DNA of 64,000 nt from Methanoculleus sp. (GTDB lineage: Archaea; Halobacteriota; Methanomicrobia; Methanomicrobiales; Methanoculleaceae): positions 25,922 to 89,921 of the forward strand of contig JAHDQM010000020.1 in the NCBI GenBank assembly GCA_018433835.1, read 5' to 3'. Position 1 is the stretch's first letter; each line of letters starts with the position of its first letter. The notes below the pieces were generated by a model that made no database searches, was not told the origin of the DNA, and saw only the letters and a list, made by a program, of their open reading frames with translations. This document shows, in pieces, positions 32,460-40,538 of this stretch. Both the position numbers and the translations under genes were made by a program.

Positions 32460-32750
32460 TCAGTTTTGTTCTCCTCTGCCTGTGAGCTCCTCCGCCATGG
32501 GAGAGAGCAGCGCCGTCACCATGCCGTTGAAAAAACCCGCCTTGATCAGCGTGATGCAGCAGACGTCTCCTTCCTTCCCCCAGAAGACGACCGCAAGCCG
32601 GTCGCCGGGAGCGATTCCCGCGCGTTCGCGGATATCTTTCGGGAGCACCACCTGTCCCCGTGCGTCGACGCTCACGACCGCCTCGATCGTGCAGGCTCCG
32701 GAACAGGAGGGGCTCCGCCCGTCTCCCGGGGCATCTTCCATACGGCTCAC
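32460..32750 (-). CDS. AbrB/SpoVT-like protein associated with arsM (HgcC-like)
   Basis: A 96-residue protein with a Cys pair in the N-terminus (SCSGAC), the AbrB swapped-hairpin fold (IEAVVSVDARGQVVLPKDIR then ERAGIAPGDRLAVVFW), and VCCITLIKAG, a conserved Cys-Cys. Similar proteins are annotated next to arsM or next to hgcAB in anaerobes. The cysteines suggest metal or arsenic sensing, and the AbrB fold suggests DNA binding. A role as regulator of the arsM operon is inferred. Confidence 0.7.
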   Translation of the reverse strand: MSRMEDAPGDGRSPSCSGACTIEAVVSVDARGQVVLPKDIRERAGIAPGDRLAVVFWGKEGDVCCITLIKAGFFNGMVTALLSPMAEELTGRGEQN

Positions 32751-32783
32751 CGGATCAGGGTTGTCGGCGGAAGCACATCAATG

Positions 32784-32808
32784 TTCCGAATATTCTGAAT
32801 ATTCTGAA
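32784..32808 (-). promoter_or_regulatory. Three tandem TTCNGAA palindromes upstream of the arsM operon
   Basis: TTCCGAA, TTCTGAA and TTCTGAA repeat every nine bases (32784-32790, 32793-32799, 32802-32808), also seen as two GAATATTC palindromes. They lie 34-58 bases upstream of the AbrB-like start at 32750, in the promoter region, and are a good candidate operator. Confidence 0.5.
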
Positions 32809-32993
32809 AAATCAGTATTGCCGACGGGTGAGCGAACAGGCCCCGGACCTCGCCTGCGGAGACTTTAAGCGGGCTGCAGCCACCAGTGGCCTGACCGCTC
32901 TCCCGGTCGACAACCGGCCAGGAGCGCGCCGGGCCGGCCCGGAACAGCAACCCGTTCATCCCCCTGCCGAAGGCATTCGGGTATAGGCCGGCC

Positions 32994-34169
32994 TCACGCG
33001 GCGGGAACCCGCTCTTTCGCCTCCTCGCCTGCGAGATATTCGTGCGCCTCGATCGCCGCCTTCGCCCCCTCGCCGGCGGCGACGATGATCTGCTTGGCCC
33101 GAACACAGGTCGCGTCTCCGGCCGCAAAGACCCCCGCGACGCTCGTGAGGCCGTTTTCGTCGACGATGATCTCGCCCTGCTCGTTCAGCGCCACCAGGTC
33201 CCCGAGGAACTCCGTATTCGGCACGAGCCCGATCGCGAGGAAGAGCCCCGCAACGTCGAGGGACATCTCCTTCCCGGTATCCCGGTCGCGGATCGTGATC
33301 CCGGCCAGGGCCTCTTCACCGTGGAGGGCCGTCACCTCGTGGCGGAGGTAGATCCGCACGCCGAGCTCCTTCGCCCGGGCGACATAGACCTCATCGCACC
33401 GGAGATCGCTCCTGACGATCATGGCCACGGAACTCGCGATCTTCGTCATCTCGATAGCGGTCTGGACCGCCGCGTTCCCGCCGCCGACGACGGCTATCGG
33501 CCTATCGCGGAAGAGCGGGGCGTCGCAGGTCGCGCAGATGGAGATGCCCCTCCCCATCAGCCGCTCCTCGCCCGGGAGCCCCAGGGTCCGGGGCTCTTTC
33601 CCGGGAGCAAGGATAACCGTCCGGCAGTTGAACGTGTTCTCCGAGGCGGTCCGGACGACGAAGACGCCGCCCTCCTTCCTGACGCTCCGGACGCTGTCGA
33701 TCTCGAGATGGGCGTCGAACCCCCGGGCCTGCTCCTCGAACTTCCGGATGAGATCCTCTCCCCTGATCGTCGCAAACCCCATGTAGTTCTCGATCGTCCA
33801 GCTCCAGGCCGCCTGGCCGCCGACGTTCTCCGCTACGACGACGGTCTTCATGAGTTTTCGGGCGCAGTAGACCGCGGCCGTCAGTCCGGCCGGCCCGGCG
33901 CCCACGATGACCACATCGTAGACCCCGCCCGCAACCGGCGTCCCGAAGAGTTCCCGGAGCCTTTTTGCGTCGAACCCGACGATCACCTCGTCGCCAAAGA
34001 CCGTGACCGGCACCCCCCGCTGTCCCGAGAGCCGGATCATCTCCCGGGCCGCCTCGTGATCTTTGCCGACGTCGACGGCCTCGTATTCGACACCGTGTTT
34101 CCTGAAGAACGCCCGGACCATCCGGCAGTAGGGACAGTTCTCCGTCGTGTAGACCTTCACACCTGCCAT
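32994..34169 (-). CDS. Glutaredoxin-thioredoxin reductase fusion protein
   Basis: A 391-residue protein. Residues 1-~78 are glutaredoxin/NrdH-like (VYTTENCPYCRMVRAFF, CxxC at 12 and 15; GVPVTVFGDEVIVGF). From ~83 it is a low-molecular-weight thioredoxin reductase: VYDVVIVGAGPAGLTAAVYC (FAD), CATCDAPLF redox CxxC near 212, VVGGGNAAVQTA (NAD(P)H site) and GVFAAGDAT. The fused pair would shuttle electrons from a reduced cofactor through the flavin to the CPYC site. A TTAAATAGG box lies about 25-30 bases upstream of the start (leaderless). Confidence 0.9.
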   Translation of the reverse strand: MAGVKVYTTENCPYCRMVRAFFRKHGVEYEAVDVGKDHEAAREMIRLSGQRGVPVTVFGDEVIVGFDAKRLRELFGTPVAGGVYDVVIVGAGPAGLTAAVYCARKLMKTVVVAENVGGQAAWSWTIENYMGFATIRGEDLIRKFEEQARGFDAHLEIDSVRSVRKEGGVFVVRTASENTFNCRTVILAPGKEPRTLGLPGEERLMGRGISICATCDAPLFRDRPIAVVGGGNAAVQTAIEMTKIASSVAMIVRSDLRCDEVYVARAKELGVRIYLRHEVTALHGEEALAGITIRDRDTGKEMSLDVAGLFLAIGLVPNTEFLGDLVALNEQGEIIVDENGLTSVAGVFAAGDATCVRAKQIIVAAGEGAKAAIEAHEYLAGEEAKERVPAA

Positions 34170-34259
34170 GGGATTGAGTATCTCAGGAGCCCTATTTAAC
34201 TTGTGAAGGTCGGCGGTTCGCCAAACCCGGGAACGGCTGCGCCGGACCGGAAAAAGAGA

Positions 34260-34760
34260 TTATTGAATTTCGCGGAACATACGCGCCGGAACCCCGCAGA
34301 TCGGGCACTTCTCCGGCGCCGCCCCGAGCTCGACGTTGCCGCAGACCGGACAGAGGAAGACCTTCTCCGCATCGAGGTCTTTGCCTTCCCGGACGGCCTC
34401 GAGTGCCTGGAGGTAGAGGTTCGCGTGCACCTCTTCCGCCTTCATCGCGTGGGTAAAGACGATCGAAGCCTCGTTCTTCCGCTCATCCTTCGCCTCGGCG
34501 ACGAACGCGGGATACATCTCCATGAACTCGTAGTTCTCCCCCTCCATAGCACCTTTGAGGTTCTCCTCGGTGCTCCCGACGGCGTTCACGATGAAGAGGA
34601 GGCGTTTCGCGTGGACGGCCTCCGCTTCGCTCGCCGCCCGGAAGAGTTTTGCCACCGCCGGGTAACCCTCGGCGGCTGCCTTCTCTGCAAAGACCGAGTA
34701 CTTTCTGTTCGCCTGGGACTCCCCGGCGTACGCATTCTGAGCGTTCTCATCAGTCGGCAT
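34260..34760 (-). CDS. Rubrerythrin
   Basis: A 166-residue protein from ATG 34760 with the rubrerythrin four-helix diiron domain (NRKYSVFAEKA, EAEAVHAKRLL, MKAEEVHANLYLQAL giving the E-x-x-H sites) and a C-terminal rubredoxin-like site (CPVCGN and CPICGVPA). It reduces hydrogen peroxide in anaerobes. A TTTAATAGG TATA box about 26-30 bases upstream suits a leaderless transcript from 34760; an earlier ATG at 34799 would contradict that. It is divergent from the CDF transporter. Confidence 0.9.
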   Translation of the reverse strand: MPTDENAQNAYAGESQANRKYSVFAEKAAAEGYPAVAKLFRAASEAEAVHAKRLLFIVNAVGSTEENLKGAMEGENYEFMEMYPAFVAEAKDERKNEASIVFTHAMKAEEVHANLYLQALEAVREGKDLDAEKVFLCPVCGNVELGAAPEKCPICGVPARMFREIQ

Positions 34761-34783
34761 GGATGGATCATTGCGGGACGCTC

Positions 34784-34795
34784 CTATTAAATCTT
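34784..34795 (-). promoter_or_regulatory. TATA-like box for rubrerythrin
   Basis: On the minus strand GATTTAATAGG is placed about 26-30 bases before ATG 34760. The plus-strand CDF gene starts at 34820, so this is a compact divergent promoter region. Confidence 0.5.
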
Positions 34796-34819
34796 TCACA
34801 TTCTTCCCCCGGAAACCCT

Positions 34820-35839
34820 ATGCCGCTGGAGAACCTACTCAGGCGCATGCGGGAGGATGATGCGGCGGGCCGAAGGGTGCGACGGGCCGAAGGGCAGGAG
34901 CGTGAGCACCGAAGGTGCGAAGGAACGGAGCTTGAGAAGCCATCAGGCTTCGAGTCCGGAGCGCGAGCACCGAAGGTGCGAAGCCGGGTGCAGCGGATCT
35001 TCATCGTCGTCCTCGCCTTAAACCTCTCCGTCGCCCTCGCAAAAGCATCCTTCGGCATCCTCGCCGGATCGGTGAGCATGGTAGCGGACGCTCTCCACTC
35101 GGGGTTCGACTCATTCTCGAACGTCGTCGGCATAATCGCCCTCTACTTCGCCGGGAAGCCCCCCGACCCGGAGCACCCCTACGGCCACGGCAAGATCGAG
35201 ACGCTCGGCACCCAGGTCATCGGGGCGATGCTCCTCCTGACCGCCGCCGGGATCCTCTACGAAGGCTACCGGCGGCTCGTCGAACCCGCCGCCCCCGAGA
35301 TCACCGCAGTCACCGTCGGGGTCATGGTCGGGACGCTCGTCATCAACCTCGCCGTCTCCACCTACGAACGTCGAAAGGGCGAAGAGTACCGGAGCCAGAT
35401 CCTCGTCGCCGACTCCCAGCACACCCGAAGCGACGTCTTCGTCTCCTTAGCCGTCCTCGGCGGCTTCCTTGCCGTCAGGCTCGGCTACCCCGAGGCCGAC
35501 CCGATCATCGCGTTTGCCATCGGCCTCCTCATCGCGAGGATGGGGATCGGGATCCTCTACGACGCAGCAGAGGTCCTCACCGACACGATGAACCTCCCCT
35601 GCGACCCGGCGCTCGTCCGGGCGGTGGTGATGAACACCCCCGGGGTTGCCGGGTACCACGACTTCCGGTGCCGGGGAAAGCCGGGCGAGATCCTTGCCGA
35701 CATCCACATAGTCGTCGACCCGGCCCTCCCGGTCTCCCGGGCCCACGAGATCTCCGACGAGGTGGAGCAGCGGCTCAAAGAGGCGGTGCCGGGGCTCGCC
35801 GAGGTCGTGGTCCACATCGAGCCCGACGACTCACCCTAG
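34820..35839 (+). CDS. Cation diffusion facilitator (CDF) transporter with in-frame repeat insertion
   Basis: A 339-residue protein. From residue ~58 it is a normal CDF exporter: IFIVVLALNLSVALAKASFG, SVSMVADALHSGFDSFSNVV (the H-x3-D site of helix 2), HPYGHGKIE, then TRSDVFVS (helix 5 H-x3-D) and a cytoplasmic domain ending VVVHIEP. It exports Zn, Fe, Mn or similar ions against protons. Residues ~13-57 are encoded by the dispersed hairpin repeat (REHRRCEGTELEKP, GARAPKVRS) and are unlike CDF N-termini. The frame is preserved, so the protein may be made with this tail. Confidence 0.88.
   Translation: MPLENLLRRMREDDAAGRRVRRAEGQEREHRRCEGTELEKPSGFESGARAPKVRSRVQRIFIVVLALNLSVALAKASFGILAGSVSMVADALHSGFDSFSNVVGIIALYFAGKPPDPEHPYGHGKIETLGTQVIGAMLLLTAAGILYEGYRRLVEPAAPEITAVTVGVMVGTLVINLAVSTYERRKGEEYRSQILVADSQHTRSDVFVSLAVLGGFLAVRLGYPEADPIIAFAIGLLIARMGIGILYDAAEVLTDTMNLPCDPALVRAVVMNTPGVAGYHDFRCRGKPGEILADIHIVVDPALPVSRAHEISDEVEQRLKEAVPGLAEVVVHIEPDDSP
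34858..34992 (+). repeat. Dispersed CCGAAGG-hairpin repeat cluster, copy 6 (inside the CDF gene)
   Basis: Contains GGGCCGAAGGG cores twice, GCACC-GAA-GGTGC twice and AAGCC-ATCA-GGCTT once, with GGAGCGTGAG and GGAGCGCGAG linkers. It lies inside the CDF coding region and keeps the frame. Confidence 0.7.
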
Positions 35840-36421
35840 AAGCTGCCCGAGTTCGTAGCCCTTCCGGTACGCCGCCTCCATCACCTCCGGCCGCGTCCTG
35901 ATATCCCGGATCGTGTCCATATCGTTTCTGAGCACCTCGTCCCAGTACGGGCAGTCGATGATCTCCCCGAACGCCCGGGCGGTCATCTTCACGCCTTCAA
36001 AGACGTTCGGGATGTTCATCCCGGCGATCGATATGAAGAGCATCTTGCGCTCCTTCCGCCGTTCCGGGGTGATGAAGGACTGCCCCCGGTGGTATTTGGC
36101 CATGTAGAAGACCTGGAACCGGTCCATGAACGACTTGAGCCTTCCGGGGATGCCCATCGTCATCACGGGGGTCGCGATGATCAGACCGTCCATCTCGCGG
36201 AACTTCCGAAAGATCTCCGCCATCTCGTCCTGGATCAGGCAGGTTTCGCTCCCCATGCACTGGAAGAACTCCATGCAGGGCAGAACGTCCATGTGCGCGA
36301 CCTCGATCTTCTCTACCTCGCATCCGGCCTCCTCCGCGCCCCTGACGGCCTCATCGAGGAGGCAGGCGGTGTTCCCGTCGAGAAGGGGGCTCCCGAGCAG
36401 CGCGATAACCTTTTTCGGCAT
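35831..36421 (-). CDS. Iron-sulfur flavodoxin-like NAD(P)H-dependent oxidoreductase
   Basis: A 196-residue flavodoxin-fold protein with the FMN loop GSPLLDGNTACLLD and a Cys cluster (PCMEFFQCMGSETCLI) resembling a compact iron-sulfur site of Isf proteins but with wider spacing. It may pass electrons from ferredoxin to small acceptors such as oxygen. It overlaps the end of the CDF gene by nine bases on the opposite strand. Confidence 0.8.
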   Translation of the reverse strand: MPKKVIALLGSPLLDGNTACLLDEAVRGAEEAGCEVEKIEVAHMDVLPCMEFFQCMGSETCLIQDEMAEIFRKFREMDGLIIATPVMTMGIPGRLKSFMDRFQVFYMAKYHRGQSFITPERRKERKMLFISIAGMNIPNVFEGVKMTARAFGEIIDCPYWDEVLRNDMDTIRDIRTRPEVMEAAYRKGYELGQLLG

Positions 36422-36557
36422 GGTTCAGGGTAGTGCGCGACCCTATTAATAAGATGCGGGCTTCCCCGGTTAACCGGATGCCCCGGCCAGACCGGTTCCC
36501 TCCAGGGGGACAACTGCTAAATACCTTGAAAAGACATTATCGACCTGGTGAATTTCT

Positions 36558-36803
36558 GTGGTTGAACCTGGAACAAAGAAGACAGCGAAAGCCGGTGAGA
36601 AGCCGGGCCCCGGCCGGTTCATCTGTATCGACTGCGGGCGGGAGATCCGGCTCGGCAGCACCGATGAGGATCTCGTCAGGTGCCCGACCTGCGCCTGCGA
36701 GATGTACAACTGCTTCCCGATGACGCATATCAGGCCGGACATCAAGACGCCGGAGGATGTCATGCATCCCCCTGAAAGGAAGAAGGAACCGGAAAGCCAC
36801 TGA
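36558..36803 (+). CDS. Rubredoxin-like zinc-ribbon protein
   Basis: An 81-residue protein starting at GTG 36558 (GGTGA six bases before). It contains CIDCGREI and [12 protein letters not shown], two CxxC knuckles that would bind Zn or Fe. It heads a run of four redox genes with short gaps (10-15 bases), so it is likely the first gene of an oxidative-stress operon. The precise role is unknown. Confidence 0.65.
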   Translation: MVEPGTKKTAKAGEKPGPGRFICIDCGREIRLGSTDEDLVRCPTCACEMYNCFPMTHIRPDIKTPEDVMHPPERKKEPESH

Positions 36804-36813
36804 GGTGAGAAGA

Positions 36814-36939
36814 ATGGTGAACGTATCGGCAAAAGGGCAGGTCTACCACTGCGAGATCTGCGGAAACGTGGTCCAGGTGCTGGAAGCCGGCGGCGGCGAA
36901 CTGGTCTGCTGCGGCGAACCCATGGTGCTTGAGGGGTGA
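36814..36939 (+). CDS. Desulforedoxin-like small protein
   Basis: A 41-residue protein, ATG 36814 with GAGGTGA seven bases before. Cysteines at 13, 16, 32 and 33 (CEICGN ... LVCCGEPM) are the Fe(SCys)4 site of desulforedoxin, also the N-terminal domain of desulfoferrodoxin. It lacks the superoxide-reductase domain, so it probably carries electrons to the peroxidases nearby. Confidence 0.8.
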   Translation: MVNVSAKGQVYHCEICGNVVQVLEAGGGELVCCGEPMVLEG

Positions 36940-36944
36940 TCGAG

Positions 36945-37295
36945 ATGGAAGAGAAGAACCTGGAAGAGAAGATCGGGAAAGTTCCCGTGATCTTCAAAGA
37001 ACTCAAAGAGACGGACCCCGATCTCTACGGGAAGGTCATGGGGCTCGACCAGATGATCTGGGCCGACGGCGCCCTCTCGAAACAGACGAAGAAGATCATC
37101 GCGATCGCGATCGCAGCGGCGCTCCGGGACGGGCACGCCGTCCGGGCGCAGATGGCCGGTGCCGGGAGCCTCGGCGTATCGAAGGAGGAGATCGAGGAAG
37201 GACTCCGGGTCGCGTTCCTGCTCGCGGGGATGCCGGCCTACGTCCACGGCAAGACCGCCCTCGAGGAGTACCTGGGCAACCGCCCGCGGAAGTAA
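36945..37295 (+). CDS. Carboxymuconolactone decarboxylase/AhpD-fold protein without the CxxC pair
   Basis: A 116-residue helical protein with an AhpD-type core (KKIIAIAIAAALRDGHAVRAQM ... EEIEEGLRVAFLLAG is the conserved order). In AhpD the turn between helices has E-x-C-x-x-C-x-x-x-H; here LRDGHAV replaces both cysteines, so disulfide reductase activity is unlikely. ATG 36945 has GGTGA five bases before; a GTG at 36936 overlaps the upstream stop and is an alternative. It sits directly before the peroxiredoxin. Confidence 0.75.
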   Translation: MEEKNLEEKIGKVPVIFKELKETDPDLYGKVMGLDQMIWADGALSKQTKKIIAIAIAAALRDGHAVRAQMAGAGSLGVSKEEIEEGLRVAFLLAGMPAYVHGKTALEEYLGNRPRK

Positions 37296-37298
37296 GTC

Positions 37299-37943
37299 GT
37301 GGAGCCCGAAGAACTGCTCCAGATGCCGGTCATCGGCGAGAAAGCGCCCGAATTCGACGCGCTGACCACCCACGGGCCCCTGAAACTCTCGGATCTGGCG
37401 GGGAAGTGGGTCATCCTCTTCTCCCACCCGGCCGACTTCACGCCGGTCTGCACCACGGAGTTCATGGCGTTTGCCGGTATCGCCGACGAACTCGCGGCGC
37501 TGAACGTCCAGCTCGTCGGCCTCTCCATCGACAGCGTCCACTCGCACCTTGCATGGGTCAGAAACATCAGGGAGAAGATGGGTGTCGAGATCCCGTTCCC
37601 CATCATCGCCGACCTCGACATGAAGGTCGCCCGGCGCTACGGGATGATCCATCCCGGGCAGAGCAGCACATCCACCATCAGGACGGTCTTTTTTATCGAC
37701 GATAAAGGGGTCATGCGTGCCATGCTCTACTACCCGATGTCCAACGGCCGCTCCATGCCCGAGATCCTCAGGCTCACGAAGGCCCTCCAGACCTCGGACG
37801 AGCACGGCGTCGCGACGCCGGCGAACTGGCAGCCCGGGGAGAAGGTCATCGTCCCGGCGCCGAAGACCCCCGAAGAGATCGAGAAAAGGATGAAGGAAGG
37901 CTACGAGTGCAAAGACTGGTACCTCTGCTTCAAGAAACTCTGA
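37299..37943 (+). CDS. Peroxiredoxin (Prx6-type)
   Basis: A 214-residue peroxiredoxin with SHPADFTPVCTTEF, peroxidatic Cys at 51, and a C-terminal pair (EGYECKDWYLCF) as in archaeal Prx6-like enzymes. It reduces peroxides and peroxynitrite. It starts at GTG 37299, three bases after the AhpD-fold gene, and closes the operon. Confidence 0.92.
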   Translation: MEPEELLQMPVIGEKAPEFDALTTHGPLKLSDLAGKWVILFSHPADFTPVCTTEFMAFAGIADELAALNVQLVGLSIDSVHSHLAWVRNIREKMGVEIPFPIIADLDMKVARRYGMIHPGQSSTSTIRTVFFIDDKGVMRAMLYYPMSNGRSMPEILRLTKALQTSDEHGVATPANWQPGEKVIVPAPKTPEEIEKRMKEGYECKDWYLCFKKL

Positions 37944-38174
37944 AACTCCCACTTTCTTTTCATCTGCCTGCAAAAGCCGGCCGGATCAGTATGTGATCGA
38001 TTATAACCGTTTCTCCACCGTGATCGCACCGGAACGGCGACGATCCGAAAAACCGGCGCAACCGGACAGGGCACGAACATCGCCGGTGCATTAATGGTGC
38101 CGGAACCCCGAAAGTACCGTATTTGGGACTTGCCGGGCCGGCGCCCGGCGTTTTCCCCGCGAGGGAATTCGATA

Positions 38175-39005
38175 ATGTTTGAGAAGACGCTGGTCCCGGT
38201 TGCCTACGGCGAGAGACCCGAAGAGCTGATGAAGATCGGAAGAGTTCTCAGGAGTCTCGGGGCCGAATCGATCTGCCTCTACCACGTGAACGAGCCCGGC
38301 TCGTTCTTCCGGGGAGCCGACCTCTCGTGGCTCACGCTCCTTGCGGAAGCGCTTGAGGAGATGGGGCTTTCGGTGGAGGTGAAGACAGGGAACGGCCACA
38401 TCGCCTCGGCAATCGCGGAGACAGCGCTCCTTGAGGGTGCCGACGGCATCTACATGAAAGCGAAGCGCCGCTGGCATATCGAGACGATGCTCCTTGGGAG
38501 CGTCTCGCAGAACCTCCTCCGGCTCGCGGATGTTCCGGTGTTCGTCCACAAGATCCGGCCCCGCCTGCCGGACAACGGGGTGGAACTCGACCGCAGGGAC
38601 CTGAAGGTGCTCTATGCGACCGACCTCGGCGAGACATCGAACCGCCTGCTCCCCTACGTGATGGAGTTCGCGGGCGCCTGGTGCCATCTCCTCCACGTCA
38701 GGGGACGAATGGCCGATCCGCTGGCTGAACGGGTACGGCGCGAGGCTGTCGACGGGAAACTGCACGCGGTGGCGGAAGAACTCCGCCCGTACTTCGGGCA
38801 AGTCACCTCCGAGCAGCGGATCGGGGAACCCGCTACGCAGGTGCTGTACGTCTCGGACCGGATCGAGGCCGACATCGTCGTCCTCGGGAGGAAGGGCCCG
38901 GCGTTTCTTTCCGCCCCGATGGGGGACACGGCGGAACGGGTCGTGACCGGGTCGATGGCTTCGATATTCCTCGTGCCGCAACCGGGGAGCCGCCATGCTT
39001 CGTGA
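38175..39005 (+). CDS. Universal stress protein, two UspA domains
   Basis: A 276-residue protein from ATG 38175 (MFEKTLVPVAYG). Two UspA-like halves are visible: ~1-140 and ~150-276. The second ends VVLGRKGPAFLSAPMGDTAE, resembling the ATP-binding G-x-R-G-x9-G-S/T signature, followed by GSMASIFLVP. It overlaps the BCCT transporter by 11 bases, so it is probably a regulatory partner of that transporter. Confidence 0.8.
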   Translation: MFEKTLVPVAYGERPEELMKIGRVLRSLGAESICLYHVNEPGSFFRGADLSWLTLLAEALEEMGLSVEVKTGNGHIASAIAETALLEGADGIYMKAKRRWHIETMLLGSVSQNLLRLADVPVFVHKIRPRLPDNGVELDRRDLKVLYATDLGETSNRLLPYVMEFAGAWCHLLHVRGRMADPLAERVRREAVDGKLHAVAEELRPYFGQVTSEQRIGEPATQVLYVSDRIEADIVVLGRKGPAFLSAPMGDTAERVVTGSMASIFLVPQPGSRHAS

Positions 39006-40488
39006 GTACCTCAGAAAGGAGGGGGTCTTTCTCCTCTCCGCCGGGATCGTCCTCTTCTTCATAGGGTTCGGGATCGCGAGACCGGACCTCCTCGACGCAG
39101 TCTCATCCGCGGTTCATGCCGCGATCCTCGACTACTTCAGCTGGCTCTACCTCATATCGGTCTTCTTCTTTCTCGTCTTCGCGCTGGTCCTCGCGCTTTC
39201 GCGCTACGGGACGATCAAACTCGGCCACGACGCCGAAAGGCCGCAGTACGGCTTTTTCGGCTGGGTCGCAATGCTCTTTGCCGCCGGGATGGGAATCGGG
39301 CTCCTCTTCTGGGGAGTCTCCGAGCCGCTCATCCACTATCTTCAGCCGCCCCCCTTCATAGACCCCGCATCCCCCGACGCCGCCGCGTTCGCCATGCGCT
39401 ACGCGTTCTTCCACTGGGGGGTCCACCCGTGGGCCATTTACACGATCGTCAGCCTCTCCATCGCCTACTTCTCGTTCCGGCGCGGGATGCCGGCGCTGAT
39501 CAGTTCCTGCTTCTACCCGGTCCTCGGCGAGCGGATCTATGGACCCGCCGGGAAGATGGTGGACGTGTTCGCGGTCGTTGCTACGGTCTTCGGGACTGCG
39601 ACGTCGCTCGGCTTCGGCGCCCTCCAGATCCACAGCGGGCTCACCCACCTCTACGGGCTCCCGTCCACGATCTCCGTCACCATCGGGATCATCGTCATCG
39701 CGACGGCGCTGTTCATGGCGTCCGCGATCCTCGGGGTGGAGAAAGGGGTCCAGGTGCTCTCGAAACTCAACATCGTCCTGGCAACGGTCCTTCTCCTCGT
39801 CGTCCTCGGCCTCGGATCGACCCCTTACGTCTTCAACGTCTTCATCTCCACCTTCGGCGGCTACGTCAACAACATCATCGACATGAGCCTCCAGTCCTAC
39901 CCGTTTGCGGGGTTCGACTGGAGCAGGGACTGGACGGTCTTTTACTGGGCGTGGTGGATCTCGTGGTCGCCGTTCGTGGGGCTCTTCGTCGCGCGGATCT
40001 CCCGGGGCCGGACGATCCGGGAGTTCGTCCTGACCGTTCTCACCGTCCCGACTCTCTTTACCTTCGTATGGTTTGCGGTCTTCGGGGGATCGGCGCTGCA
40101 CCTCGAACTGGACCGGGGAGCGGACCTCGCGGCGGTCGCGGGAGCGGACGTCTCGCTCGCCCTCTTCGCGTTCCTCGAACACTACCCGTCCGCAGGCCTC
40201 CTCACGCTCATCGCGATCATTGTCCTGATCGTCTTTTTCATCACCTCGGCGGATTCCGCGACGGTAGTCCTCGGCTCGCTCACCTCGGGCGGGAGCCTGA
40301 TCGTCCCGACCTACAAGAAAGCGATCTGGGGGCTTTCCCTCTCCGCCGTCGCGATCACCCTCCTCGTCACCGGGGGGCTTTCGTCCCTCCAGGTGATGGC
40401 GATCACGGCGGCGTTCCCGTTCATGCTCGTGATGATCGTCCTCTGCTACACGCTCGCAATCGGGCTGTCGCAGGAAAAGGTGCAGTGA
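38995..40488 (+). CDS. BCCT-family betaine/choline/carnitine transporter
   Basis: A 497-residue transporter with 12 predicted membrane helices. Family marks are the Gly-rich helix AAGMGIGLLFWGVSEP and the Trp-rich signature WTVFYWAWWISWSPFVGLFV followed by ARISRGRTIREF. It imports trimethylammonium compounds, used here as osmolyte or possibly as substrate precursor. The long osmosensing C-terminal tail of BetP is missing. Translational overlap with the stress protein gene suggests joint control. Confidence 0.92.
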   Translation: MLREYLRKEGVFLLSAGIVLFFIGFGIARPDLLDAVSSAVHAAILDYFSWLYLISVFFFLVFALVLALSRYGTIKLGHDAERPQYGFFGWVAMLFAAGMGIGLLFWGVSEPLIHYLQPPPFIDPASPDAAAFAMRYAFFHWGVHPWAIYTIVSLSIAYFSFRRGMPALISSCFYPVLGERIYGPAGKMVDVFAVVATVFGTATSLGFGALQIHSGLTHLYGLPSTISVTIGIIVIATALFMASAILGVEKGVQVLSKLNIVLATVLLLVVLGLGSTPYVFNVFISTFGGYVNNIIDMSLQSYPFAGFDWSRDWTVFYWAWWISWSPFVGLFVARISRGRTIREFVLTVLTVPTLFTFVWFAVFGGSALHLELDRGADLAAVAGADVSLALFAFLEHYPSAGLLTLIAIIVLIVFFITSADSATVVLGSLTSGGSLIVPTYKKAIWGLSLSAVAITLLVTGGLSSLQVMAITAAFPFMLVMIVLCYTLAIGLSQEKVQ

Positions 40489-40538
40489 CGTGGAAGCCCC
40501 GGCACTTTTTTTGCCTCCGGCCGGACAATACTCCTTAT

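Noticed and set aside
2515..34992. CRISPR array in the repeat clusters
   Set aside because: Units are variable hairpins with irregular spacing and no constant repeat of 24-40 bases with unique spacers.
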